From contig NC_018721.1 in NCBI RefSeq assembly GCF_000153485.2, positions 1,488,001-1,552,000 of the forward strand: a stretch of DNA of 64,000 bases. The letters run 5' to 3'. The stretch's first letter is position 1. Every line of letters begins with the position of its first letter. A model generated the notes under the pieces. That model did not search any database. It worked only from the letters and a program-made list of their open reading frames with translations, and had not been told where the DNA came from. This stretch comes from Psychroflexus torquis ATCC 700755. Its GTDB lineage: Bacteria > Bacteroidota > Bacteroidia > Flavobacteriales > Flavobacteriaceae. Both the position numbers and the translations under genes were made by a program. Shown in pieces: positions 50,412 through 58,638 of this stretch.

Positions 50412-52010
50412 ATGATTGACTTAAAATGGATAGGATCTCCCAGAGAGATTTCATTTGACATCACAGGAATGTTTGACAAACTAAAAAACACTGCCGTACC
50501 TTGTTATGTGGTAAAAGATTTGTCAGGTCGCATTGGAGTTACCAATACGGGAACCATTCAATCAGAAGGAAAGGGCTTATTTTTAAAAGCTATAGTGCCT
50601 GCGTTTACAGCAGAAGATTTAGGGGATGCCTCGTTTAAAGAAGACTACAAATTAAAATATGCCTATAAAGCAGGTGCCATGGCAAACGGAATTGCCTCTA
50701 CAGACTTGGTCATTGCTTTAGGAAAAAAACAAATGATGGGATCCTTTGGAGCTGCGGGGATGATTCCTTCGCGCGTTAAAGAAGCCATTGCCACGATTCA
50801 AAAAGCATTGCCTACTCAGGCCTATGCTTGCAACCTTATTCATAGTCCCATTGAAAAAGCCTTGGAAGAAGGTGCCGTTAACTTGTTTATAGAACACGGT
50901 GTAAAAGTGGTAGAAGCTTCTGCTTATATGAACCTGTCAGAGCAAATTGTAAAATACAGGGCTGTAGGATTGAGTTTAGATGCGCAAGACGAAATTATCA
51001 TTGCCAATAAAGTGATTGGTAAAATTTCTAGAAAAGAAGTGGCTGAACGTTTTATGTCGCCTGCACCCATACAATTTTTAGATAAATTACTAGCTGTTGG
51101 AAAAATTACGCAACAACAGTATGAATTGGCTCAAAAAGTTCCCATGGCAGATGATATTACTGTGGAATCAGATTCTGGCGGACATACAGACAACCGTCCT
51201 ATGATCGTTGTATTGCCTATCATTTTACAATTGAGAGACGAAATTCAGGATAAATACCAATACAAAAAACAAATTAGAGTCGGTGCTGCTGGAGGAATAG
51301 GGACTCCCGCCTCTGCTTTAGCAGCTTTTGCTATGGGTGCCGCCTATGTGGTAACAGGTTCTATCAACCAAGCTTGTGTAGAATCGGGGACTTCAGAAGC
51401 TGTGAAGGACTTACTTGCCAAAGTAACCTCAACAGATATCACCATGGCTCCTGCTTCAGATATGTTTGAGTTAGGCGTAGAACTGCAAGTCCTAAAACGA
51501 GGCACTTTATTTGGTGCCAGAGCAAAGAAATTATACGAAATCTACAACCGTTATCAGGGCATTGATGCCATTCCTAAAGACGAAAGACTAAAGTTAGAAA
51601 CTAAAACGTTTAAAATGCCTTTAGAAGAGGTGTGGAACCGATGTGTCAGTTTCTTTGAAGAAAGAGATCCAGAGCAAATAAAAAATGCCCAAGGAAATCC
51701 AAAACGTAAAATGGCTTTGATTTTTCGTTGGTATTTAGGGCTGTCTTCTAATTGGGCCAATGCAGGTGATCCAGACAGAGTGATGGATTATCAAATTTGG
51801 TGTGGCCCTGCGATGGGTGCTTTTAACGAATGGACTAAAAACTCCTATTTAAGAGAAGCAAAAAACAGAAAAGTGGCCGATGTAGCGACCCACTTGTTGG
51901 AAGCTGCTGCATATTTACACAGGATCAATACCATAAAAAATCAAGGCGTGGATTTGCCGCTTGACCTATTGCATCTGGGTATTGAAGATAAACATTTTGC
52001 AATGGTTTAG
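50412..52010 (+). CDS. pfaD: PUFA synthase enoyl reductase PfaD
   Basis: A 532-residue FMN-dependent reductase of the 2-nitropropane dioxygenase-like TIM-barrel type. The PfaD signature SGGHTDNRP starts at Ser255. The phosphate-binding GAAGGIGTP is at about 291-299, followed by AAFAMGAAYVVTGSINQACV. It saturates selected double bonds during PUFA chain building. The start ATG at 50412 follows the pfaC stop by 94 bases, and a strong hairpin closes the operon. Confidence 0.93.
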   Translation: MIDLKWIGSPREISFDITGMFDKLKNTAVPCYVVKDLSGRIGVTNTGTIQSEGKGLFLKAIVPAFTAEDLGDASFKEDYKLKYAYKAGAMANGIASTDLVIALGKKQMMGSFGAAGMIPSRVKEAIATIQKALPTQAYACNLIHSPIEKALEEGAVNLFIEHGVKVVEASAYMNLSEQIVKYRAVGLSLDAQDEIIIANKVIGKISRKEVAERFMSPAPIQFLDKLLAVGKITQQQYELAQKVPMADDITVESDSGGHTDNRPMIVVLPIILQLRDEIQDKYQYKKQIRVGAAGGIGTPASALAAFAMGAAYVVTGSINQACVESGTSEAVKDLLAKVTSTDITMAPASDMFELGVELQVLKRGTLFGARAKKLYEIYNRYQGIDAIPKDERLKLETKTFKMPLEEVWNRCVSFFEERDPEQIKNAQGNPKRKMALIFRWYLGLSSNWANAGDPDRVMDYQIWCGPAMGAFNEWTKNSYLREAKNRKVADVATHLLEAAAYLHRINTIKNQGVDLPLDLLHLGIEDKHFAMV

Positions 52011-52030
52011 TTGGTGTGCTGATTAATTGA

Positions 52031-52063
52031 AGACAGAATCTGTTGTCACAACAGATTCTGTCT
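52031..52063 (+). terminator. Terminator hairpin of the pfa operon
   Basis: AGACAGAATCTGTTG (52031-52045) and CAACAGATTCTGTCT (52049-52063) form a perfect 15-bp stem with a TCA loop, 20 bases past the pfaD stop. A downstream U tract is absent, as often in Bacteroidetes. Confidence 0.7.
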
Positions 52064-52130
52064 ATAAAAAATAGGAAAAGTAAATTTGGTTTCTCAGTTT
52101 AGTTGTAGGCTATACTGGACGAGGGTATCA

Positions 52131-52338
52131 TACCAAATTAGACCTATAATGACGCAATAGATCGTTTTACCGATATGAAATCGGCACAGGCTTTTTTCGC
52201 CTGCTTTTCATCAAAAATAATTACCGTAGCTAAGGCTATGCTACTTATTTTTGATTTCAATCAATCAAAAAACCTGTGCTGAGCTACGTCGTAGTATAAT
52301 TCAATTTATTCATACGGCATTATAAATATAATTTGGTA
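52131..52338 (-). repeat. MITE copy C (208 bp), inverted
   Basis: Reverse orientation of the element at 10077, including both long terminal repeats, the GGCACAGGC / CCTGTGC arms and the central hairpin. It is flanked by TCA on both sides (52128-52130 and 52339-52341). It sits directly after the pfa operon terminator. Confidence 0.85.
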
Positions 52339-52390
52339 TCATTTCTTGCACAGTTGAATTTTCGTTTGTAAAGAAAGTAGATCAGCTTTT

Positions 52391-53821
52391 TTATTTATTC
52401 AGTTCTATAGTTCCGAGTTGCTTATTTAAAAAAATAAATATTCTATTCCACGAATCTATGGAAGCTAATGCGTTTCCTTGAAAATTTCCACCTGATTTCC
52501 AAGTGCTGATATTGGAAAAATCTAGTTGTGGGATAAATGGTAGGTCATCGAATTGGTGTCCTGCATTTTCATACGAATAATGCTTGATTTCATAGTTGAA
52601 TTTATACTTCTCTGCTCTAGCTTTAATTCGATTACTCATCATCGTCGATGGCCATTGAAGGTCGTCTTCCCCAGAAATTAATAAGATAGGACATTTTATA
52701 TTTTCGATTTTAATGGAGCTCTTTTCGATTCTTTTAGTTTTTTCAAATGCACTTAACATATAAGGAAGTTGAACTTGAGCTTTGCCCCCCGTACTTTTTA
52801 AATATCTAATGCCTCCTCTAGCCTTAGGAACGCCTTTACCATTATAACTCCAAGGGGACTTTATATAGCGTTTAGAGCTCCAAGTAACACTTGAACCAAC
52901 TTCAGAAACAAGAGCCTTAACGTCATTGTACTTTGAGGCATATAATAACGCATATTCTGCGCCTTTAGATCTGCCCATAAGAGCAATTTTTGAGGAATCA
53001 ACTGCTGGTTTATTTTTTAACCAATTAATTGCGTTGTGAAGATACTCTAAAGGAACATTTTCCAGATTTTCTGGTAAATTTTTTGCTCCAAAATATTTTA
53101 AATCCAATACATTATAACCTTTAGAAGCTATATACCCTGCTTTACGATGTTGAAAATTACCGCCAGACCCTGGTAACAGAACAAGTGTTGGTCTTTGGGT
53201 ATCTGTTTCGTGCAGGTAAAAATTAGCAACCATTTTATTCCGAATCTCTTTTTTTGTAATGTTATGATTTTCAATATTTTCATAACTTTTTCTGAGAATT
53301 GTACGCGTTAACCTGTCGCCATCACCTGTGTCAAAACTAATCGTAAAATTCAAGTCGGTATCAAAATGGAATGAACTTAATTTTTCCGGTTTTAGAGACC
53401 AAAAAAGTCCCATTGTATGCTTTCCTTCATAGGAGCCTCCAGCTATAGGTGCTTGATTTTCAGGATTTATTTCGCCAGATTCATTGGCTTGAAAACAAGC
53501 AACGGATTCCCAACGTATATCTTTAGAATCTGTTACGGATAGTTTTAAAGACCCAATTTGAAAGGGTTGTAATCCTGTAATATGTATAGCTACTATATCG
53601 TCTGAGTATGAAATATTAGGTGTTACCTGTAACGTTCCTTTTTTGCCTGTTTTAATTTCTAAAGTCTGACAGGGTTTTGTGTCGGAATTAAAAAGCTGAC
53701 TCTTAACTCTTGAAGAAGGGTAAGATGAAATACAGCTATAAAATAGAACTGATGGAATGAAAATTAATAATATAGTCGCAGAAATTATTTTCAATCCACT
53801 TTTTATAATAGTTATTATCTT
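52391..53821 (-). CDS. BAAT-family acyl-CoA thioesterase/acyltransferase-like lipoprotein
   Basis: 476 residues from ATG 53821 (MKIITIIKSGLKII); the longer reading from 53854 is less likely, since MKI...SVLFYSC is a good lipoprotein signal. The N-terminal beta domain (residues about 40-180) resembles the acyl-CoA thioesterase/BAAT N-terminal domain (WESVACFQANESGEINPE). The C-terminal alpha/beta hydrolase has Ser285 in GRSKGAE, Asp in SGEDDLQWP and His in NAGHQFDD. Family members cleave or transfer acyl chains. Membrane anchoring suggests an extracytoplasmic substrate. Despite its closeness to the pfa cluster, a role in PUFA release is only a guess. Confidence 0.7.
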   Translation of the reverse strand, partial: KIITIIKSGLKIISATILLIFIPSVLFYSCISSYPSSRVKSQLFNSDTKPCQTLEIKTGKKGTLQVTPNISYSDDIVAIHITGLQPFQIGSLKLSVTDSKDIRWESVACFQANESGEINPENQAPIAGGSYEGKHTMGLFWSLKPEKLSSFHFDTDLNFTISFDTGDGDRLTRTILRKSYENIENHNITKKEIRNKMVANFYLHETDTQRPTLVLLPGSGGNFQHRKAGYIASKGYNVLDLKYFGAKNLPENLENVPLEYLHNAINWLKNKPAVDSSKIALMGRSKGAEYALLYASKYNDVKALVSEVGSSVTWSSKRYIKSPWSYNGKGVPKARGGIRYLKSTGGKAQVQLPYMLSAFEKTKRIEKSSIKIENIKCPILLISGEDDLQWPSTMMSNRIKARAEKYKFNYEIKHYSYENAGHQFDDLPFIPQLDFSNISTWKSGGNFQGNALASIDSWNRIFIFLNKQLGTIELNK

Positions 53822-54079
53822 CATTAGTTTGTATCTAACTGCTGTTTCCAACATTTATAAAGTTTTTTTAATTGCTGGTAACTCCTTATGTGTGAATAAA
53901 TATAAGTAACATTTGTTTTTTTTCTAAAGATAATACAATATGTAAATCCCTTTTTATTCCTAAAAGTTAAAACTTAAAAATTCTTTTTAACGCTAGTTTC
54001 TTATACTAGTTATTATCTTCATTAGTTCATATTTAACGCTGTTTCCAACATTTATAAAGTTTTTTTAATTGCTGATAAT
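53805..54079 (-). repeat. Duplicated upstream region of the BAAT-like gene
   Basis: The segment 53805-53882 (start of the hydrolase gene plus leader) is repeated with about 88% identity at 54001-54079, including ACATTTATAAAGTTTTTTTA. The distal copy lacks the rest of the gene. It may be a partial duplication left by an insertion between them. Confidence 0.6.
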
Positions 54080-54149
54080 GGGAGTCTGCGCAGCAACTCC
54101 ATTTGGATTAAAGTTAGCGAATTGATTAGGATTTAGCTAAAGTACTTTT

Positions 54150-54575
54150 CTACGTTGTATCTGAATGGGGATGTGGAATCCGGGATAAAAGAAAGTCTGC
54201 CCTAGGGGCCGATATTTCCTCTAACAGGCCAAAAAATATGGGGACAAGCCTTTTTAGCCTGTCTTTCAACACTTTTGTGTCAAGAATGGACACAAGTCTT
54301 TTGATATTGTAACATATCATGATTAGGTTCACCTCGGAGAGCACGTTCTGTTTTCCTTTCATCAATGTATGAGTGAAGCCCCATTGCCTTTTTAGGGTAC
54401 CGAACTGATGCTCTGTTATTTGTTGCCTTAGCCTATAGTATTCCGGGTTTTCCTCTATCCTTTTTTTGTTTTCCTCCAAGGCCTCCTGATAGATAGAGCG
54501 GTCTATGAATCGTCCGTTTTATTTGCGATACATAGATGTCTTACGGTGCATGTCTTGCAGGCGGGTTAGTTCTTG
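54150..54575 (-). pseudogene. IS1182-family transposase, C-terminal remnant
   Basis: An intact 109-codon frame (54479-54150) reads TEHQFGTLKRQWGFTHTLMK, then EVNLIMICYNIKRLVSIL, the conserved end of IS1182 transposases. The frame upstream, to about 54575, continues DRSIYQEALEENKK and LQDMHRKTSMYRK with a stop between. The catalytic DDE part is absent. Confidence 0.75.
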
Positions 54576-54781
54576 TAATGCTTTACCTTACTTACACCAT
54601 TAAAAAACACTTGAAACTTATCAGTAAAAAAATAAAAAGTGACATAGTAGAACTAGGTTACTTAATTATTTTTAAAACGGATCAAATAGCAAGTGAAACT
54701 TATATTTTAGATTGAAAATAGTTCGTCATTTCAAATAAAATCCGCTGGATAAACATATTAATTATATATGCTCCTCAAATA

Positions 54782-55834
54782 TTACTTCGAATTTTGAATT
54801 ACAAACGCACTAACATCACTTAAAACATCTTTGACGAATGCCCGCTTTCCAAATAATTCTAATTTAATTAAAAAACCAATCCCGGGATTCATAGCACTAA
54901 AGTGCTTACTTTTCAATAGGCCGTGTTCTGCTTCTTGATATATTTTTAATTGGTAATTATCAGTATTATGTGTTGAAAAAATACGCTCATACGTTTGATG
55001 AGATTCTTCAAAGTCTACATTCAAATCCTCTGCACCAAATACACCAAAAATGGGGCATCGAATATTTTTTAAATCTTGCTCTGCATCACTTGAAATATTT
55101 TTTTTGACAAAATAAAATCGCTCCTCGCTCATAAAGTCGCAGTCCTCTTCTTGTTCATTTTTACATTGTTCTTTCTGATATGTCACATAGTCGGAATAGG
55201 TACTATTCGCATTAAAAAGATTGAAATCAATTTCATTTTGTCTTACCCCTGCTTCAATCGCGTCTTTATTAGCACCTTCCAACTCCATTCTTGTTCGAGT
55301 TAAATAGTTGCTTTGTCGTTTCCAATTAATCGCACCGGATACACTAATGATAAAATCAGGATACTTCGATAAAGTCACCACTTTTGGCATTACCCATCCT
55401 GCTTGACTAAAACCCATTAATCCTATTGAAGAAAAATTAAAACGAGGATCTGCTTTGATAAAGTCAATCGCGGCAATTACTTCATATGCTCGGTCTTCCA
55501 TAGATTGATTGAGCCATTTTCCAGTACTTTCGCCTATGCCTTTTTTATCCCAAGACATGCTTGCAATACCTTTTTTTGCTAATTCATTCCAGATATGTTC
55601 GTAATAGCCGTAGGCATCACGTCCTAATTCTCCGTCACCATGAACAAAGATGACCAGAGGCGTTTTCTCTCCAAGGCTAAACTTTTTCTTGGGTAAATTC
55701 ACGACTCCTTCAATGGTATCTGATTGAAATTGAAAATGGATAACTTGACTTTGGTAATTCGTTTTCCCCCACAAGAAAGTAGTGGCAACTAGGAGTAAAA
55801 TTATGACGATAATTATTTTTGATATTTTATTCAT
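54782..55834 (-). CDS. Exported alpha/beta hydrolase, dienelactone hydrolase-like
   Basis: A 350-residue protein with an N-terminal membrane anchor or signal (IIIVIILLLVATTFLWG). The hydrolase core has the oxyanion segment VIFVHGDGELG, Ser143 in GFSQAG, Asp in FGAEDLNVD and His in EAEHGLL. A Cys-containing insertion (EQCKNEQEEDCDF) lies before the last acidic residue. This is the general esterase/peptidase-type fold of exported Bacteroidetes hydrolases. It stands alone and the substrate is unknown. Confidence 0.75.
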   Translation of the reverse strand: MNKISKIIIVIILLLVATTFLWGKTNYQSQVIHFQFQSDTIEGVVNLPKKKFSLGEKTPLVIFVHGDGELGRDAYGYYEHIWNELAKKGIASMSWDKKGIGESTGKWLNQSMEDRAYEVIAAIDFIKADPRFNFSSIGLMGFSQAGWVMPKVVTLSKYPDFIISVSGAINWKRQSNYLTRTRMELEGANKDAIEAGVRQNEIDFNLFNANSTYSDYVTYQKEQCKNEQEEDCDFMSEERFYFVKKNISSDAEQDLKNIRCPIFGVFGAEDLNVDFEESHQTYERIFSTHNTDNYQLKIYQEAEHGLLKSKHFSAMNPGIGFLIKLELFGKRAFVKDVLSDVSAFVIQNSK

Positions 55835-55895
55835 TGTATGTATGTTTTAATTTTAGTTATGCACTTACTACGTTTGAGTTCTGAAATAAATTCAA

Positions 55896-56093
55896 TTAAA
55901 AATTAAATCTTACTTCTAACTGAAATCCGAAATTTCTATTGATCCCTTTAGACGTTTGCCAATGTTGAAAAACTCCTGCTCCAATCACGATTCCAAACTC
56001 TGTCCAAGGAATTGCCTTTATTTGTTTATGAATTGAAGGGCAAAGATATTTTGCAATAAAGAATAAAGTGAACCTCCCTATAATGTGAAGCAA
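55896..56093 (-). pseudogene. C-terminal fragment of an outer-membrane beta-barrel protein
   Basis: The frame ends WTEFGIVIGAGVFQHWQTSK, then NFGFQLEVRFNF. The terminal aromatic and alternating pattern are typical of a last outer-membrane strand. The rest of the barrel is missing, so this is a remnant downstream of the IS200/IS605 gene. Confidence 0.4.
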
Positions 56094-56248
56094 AAAAAAG
56101 TGTCTTACTTTATCGGGAACACACTACTAATACTATTAAAGTGCTTGTATACAAGTAGTTAAGTAAGTAAAAAAAGCGCATTCAATATACCTGAAAAATA
56201 ATTAATCATGTATACCCTTGTGCTGTTTACTATCCGAAACTATCGTGA

Positions 56249-56764
56249 TTACTGCTTTTCTGATAAAAAGATAGGAAATAAACCACTATGACTGGAAGTC
56301 CATAGTTTAATAAAGAATGAAATTCTTTCTAGCATATCTAATATCCAGTTACTTTTCTGAATGGGCTTAACTTTATGGTGCTCAAGATATTCTTGAACCA
56401 TCTCATCAGTTAACTGGCCAGTAATCCACGCCCCATATCCTACTTCCCAAAAATGTCTACCCCAATATTGCTTATTCAACTTGGGAAATTCCTTCTGTAT
56501 TAGTCGAGAAGAGCGGCCTTTCAATTTCTTTACCAAAATACTTACACTCAATGAAGGTGGGTACTCAACATGCATGTGTACATGGTCCTTACTCACAACT
56601 CCCTTTAGAATTTGTACATTCTCAGAATTGCATATCTGTATCAACAAATCTCGACAGCGATGCTGTATATCGCCTTGTAAAACAGAGTAACGATATTTTG
56701 TCGCCCATACTATATGACAACTCAAATTAGTTATTGAGTGGGAATTCTTGCGGTAGTTTGACAT
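56249..56764 (-). CDS. IS200/IS605-family transposase TnpA
   Basis: A 171-residue Y1 HUH single-strand transposase. HUH is His63-Met64-His65 in KDHVHMHVEYPP and the catalytic Tyr126 lies in VQEYLEHH. NLSCHIVWATKYR is the usual N-terminus. It cuts and joins single-stranded ends marked by small hairpins. There is no TnpB gene, so it is an IS200-like element. The C-terminus (about 20 residues) may be extended compared with relatives. Confidence 0.88.
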   Translation of the reverse strand: MSNYRKNSHSITNLSCHIVWATKYRYSVLQGDIQHRCRDLLIQICNSENVQILKGVVSKDHVHMHVEYPPSLSVSILVKKLKGRSSRLIQKEFPKLNKQYWGRHFWEVGYGAWITGQLTDEMVQEYLEHHKVKPIQKSNWILDMLERISFFIKLWTSSHSGLFPIFLSEKQ

Positions 56765-56811
56765 CCAACAAAACTAAAAAAATTTATAGAAACTAAAGTA
56801 ACTGCAATGAA

Positions 56812-56828
56812 ATTGCAGGGTTTTAACC
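56812..56828 (-). repeat. Subterminal hairpin of the IS200/IS605 element
   Basis: CTGCAAT-GAA-ATTGCAG lies 47 bases upstream of the transposase start, where the left-end recognition hairpin of IS200/IS605 elements is expected. The element's exact ends were not fixed. Confidence 0.5.
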
Positions 56829-57125
56829 TTTAACTAGATAATAAAATCTAACAAGAGAATGCTGTATATTTCAAATGTATAGTTTCTGACATTTTAATAG
56901 ATGAAACAGACCTATTCAAAATTTAGCATCTAAAGGAATCATTAATAGCGAATAGCGTTTGACCATTGAAAAATAAGGAATAAAGCCACCTGAAAAAAAT
57001 CTCATTATCTTCTCGGAATAAAAGGAGGTTTATTAGTATCAAGCAAAATACGAACACAACAACGGAAGATTAGCAAGTGAAGTTTTTCAGGTCGAAAAAA
57101 AAGCGTTGGCAGTTTGCATTGGCTT

Positions 57126-58211
57126 TCATCCTGTAATTTTTCGCATGATATACTCCAGGGGGCCTTTTTTAAATTTCATGCACCAAATATGAGAAAAAAA
57201 TATAATTACAACGCTAAAAACAATCGCATAAACTATGGTAAATTCAATAGAAAATGCAAACTCTAATTTCCTAAAAAACAATTTTATAGCCAGCATTCCA
57301 ATGATAACGTGAAAGAAGTAATTACTTAATGAAAGCTGTCCTGTGCTTACCATCTGCTTTATAAAAAGGGTATGCGATAATTTAGTACTAATGTATATGG
57401 ATATTGAAATAATAAAAACAGCTAAACTAGAAGCTGTAATCATATAAAAAAACATTGGTGGCATTGGTGTTGTTCCTAAAAGATAGGTAAGGTCCGATGC
57501 TTTTGTTGGCGATAATTGACTTAGATTATCAATTAAAAATAGTGAAATACTTTTAAAAACAAGAAATAGTGTAAGAGAAAATAGGCTTACTCGCTTTCTT
57601 ACCTTCGCATTATTAAAGTTTATCCTTCCAATCCAAATGCCTGTTAGAAGAAAAGCAATCCAAGGGAAAACAGGATGAAAGCCATTCAGAAAAAAATTGC
57701 GAAAAAATCCGTTTACGGTATAGAAATCTGTGTATTCTAAAGTAGTCCAATCCCAACCTGCTTCATAATTAAAGAATAACAGGAAAGCAGAATAAGCTAT
57801 TATTAACAAAAAACTTAGTGTTTGTAACCAGTTGCGGGAGACAGACAAAAACAAAATTCCTATTGGTAAATACAGACCATAATAATGTAAAATATCGCCA
57901 GGCCAAATAGAATAATAGCTCAAGCCTAAAACCAAAAGGAATGCAGCTCTTTTTAATAGGATTGTTTTTACTTTTCTTATTTCGCCAACATCATTTTTAG
58001 CTTTTGCACTTTGATACATTAAAGTCATACCAACACCCACAAGAACTACAAAAAGAGCCGCTGCTTTACCCGATACTAATTCTACCAACTGATACAAATA
58101 AGCATCAGTTTCTACTACCATCACGGTCTTAAAATTCACGAATATCATTCCAATGATAGCGAGACCTCTTGCAAAATCATACCCTAAAATGCGATGCGTT
58201 TCACCTGTCAT
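57126..58211 (-). CDS. DUF418/YeiB-like integral membrane protein
   Basis: A 361-residue protein with about ten membrane helices. The N-terminus RILGYDFARGLAIIGMIFVN matches the DUF1624/YeiB heparan-N-acetyltransferase-like start. The C-terminal DUF418 region contains STGQLSLSNYFFHVIIGML and FKKGPLEYIMR. A role in acyl transfer across the membrane is suggested by fold relatives only. Its start overlaps the stop of the upstream secreted-protein gene by one base, so it is translationally coupled and the last gene of the efflux operon. Confidence 0.75.
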   Translation of the reverse strand: MTGETHRILGYDFARGLAIIGMIFVNFKTVMVVETDAYLYQLVELVSGKAAALFVVLVGVGMTLMYQSAKAKNDVGEIRKVKTILLKRAAFLLVLGLSYYSIWPGDILHYYGLYLPIGILFLSVSRNWLQTLSFLLIIAYSAFLLFFNYEAGWDWTTLEYTDFYTVNGFFRNFFLNGFHPVFPWIAFLLTGIWIGRINFNNAKVRKRVSLFSLTLFLVFKSISLFLIDNLSQLSPTKASDLTYLLGTTPMPPMFFYMITASSLAVFIISISIYISTKLSHTLFIKQMVSTGQLSLSNYFFHVIIGMLAIKLFFRKLEFAFSIEFTIVYAIVFSVVIIFFSHIWCMKFKKGPLEYIMRKITG

Positions 58212-58594
58212 TATTCTTTTGTTGTATAATGAATATCAACACCGTCCATTTCTTTAATGTCAATATTCAAAACCATTTTATTCATTGATAGCTTATCAAT
58301 AAAAAAATTTATAGCTTCTCCTTTATCATTAAACATAGTAAAATAGTTTTTCTCAGTATTGAAAGTCCATTTTCCTGCTGTTTTTATCCCCTCATCCAAA
58401 CCCATATAAGTCATATCGCTTTTTAGCAACATATAATCGTTCTTTTCTTTTTCCTCAGGTTCGTAATCTACCCACATAACTTCATACTTTTCGAGATACC
58501 ACTTTTTACAAAGTGTTTCTGTGTTTAAAGTTTGTGAAAACCCACTCGTATATAAAAGGGTAAGAAGTACAGATGTTAATAGTATTTTCTTCAT
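58211..58594 (-). CDS. Small secreted lipocalin-like protein
   Basis: 127 residues with a signal peptide (KKILLTSVLLTLLYTSGFSQ). The mature part starts with a KWYLEKYEVMW strand and has GKWTFNTEKNYFTMF. This is the one-sided beta pattern of lipocalin-like domains in Bacteroidetes. The ligand is unknown. It lies between the RND pump gene (44-base gap) and the DUF418 gene (1-base overlap). Confidence 0.6.
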   Translation of the reverse strand: MKKILLTSVLLTLLYTSGFSQTLNTETLCKKWYLEKYEVMWVDYEPEEKEKNDYMLLKSDMTYMGLDEGIKTAGKWTFNTEKNYFTMFNDKGEAINFFIDKLSMNKMVLNIDIKEMDGVDIHYTTKE

Positions 58595-58638
58595 GGTATA
58601 AGATTTATAAAAAATTAGTATTGAATAACTCGATGAAT

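Noticed and set aside
52391..53821. BAAT-like hydrolase as the PUFA-releasing enzyme of the pfa cluster
   Set aside because: It is on the other strand, separated by a terminator and a MITE, and is predicted to be an exported lipoprotein, so it is unlikely to act on a cytosolic synthase.
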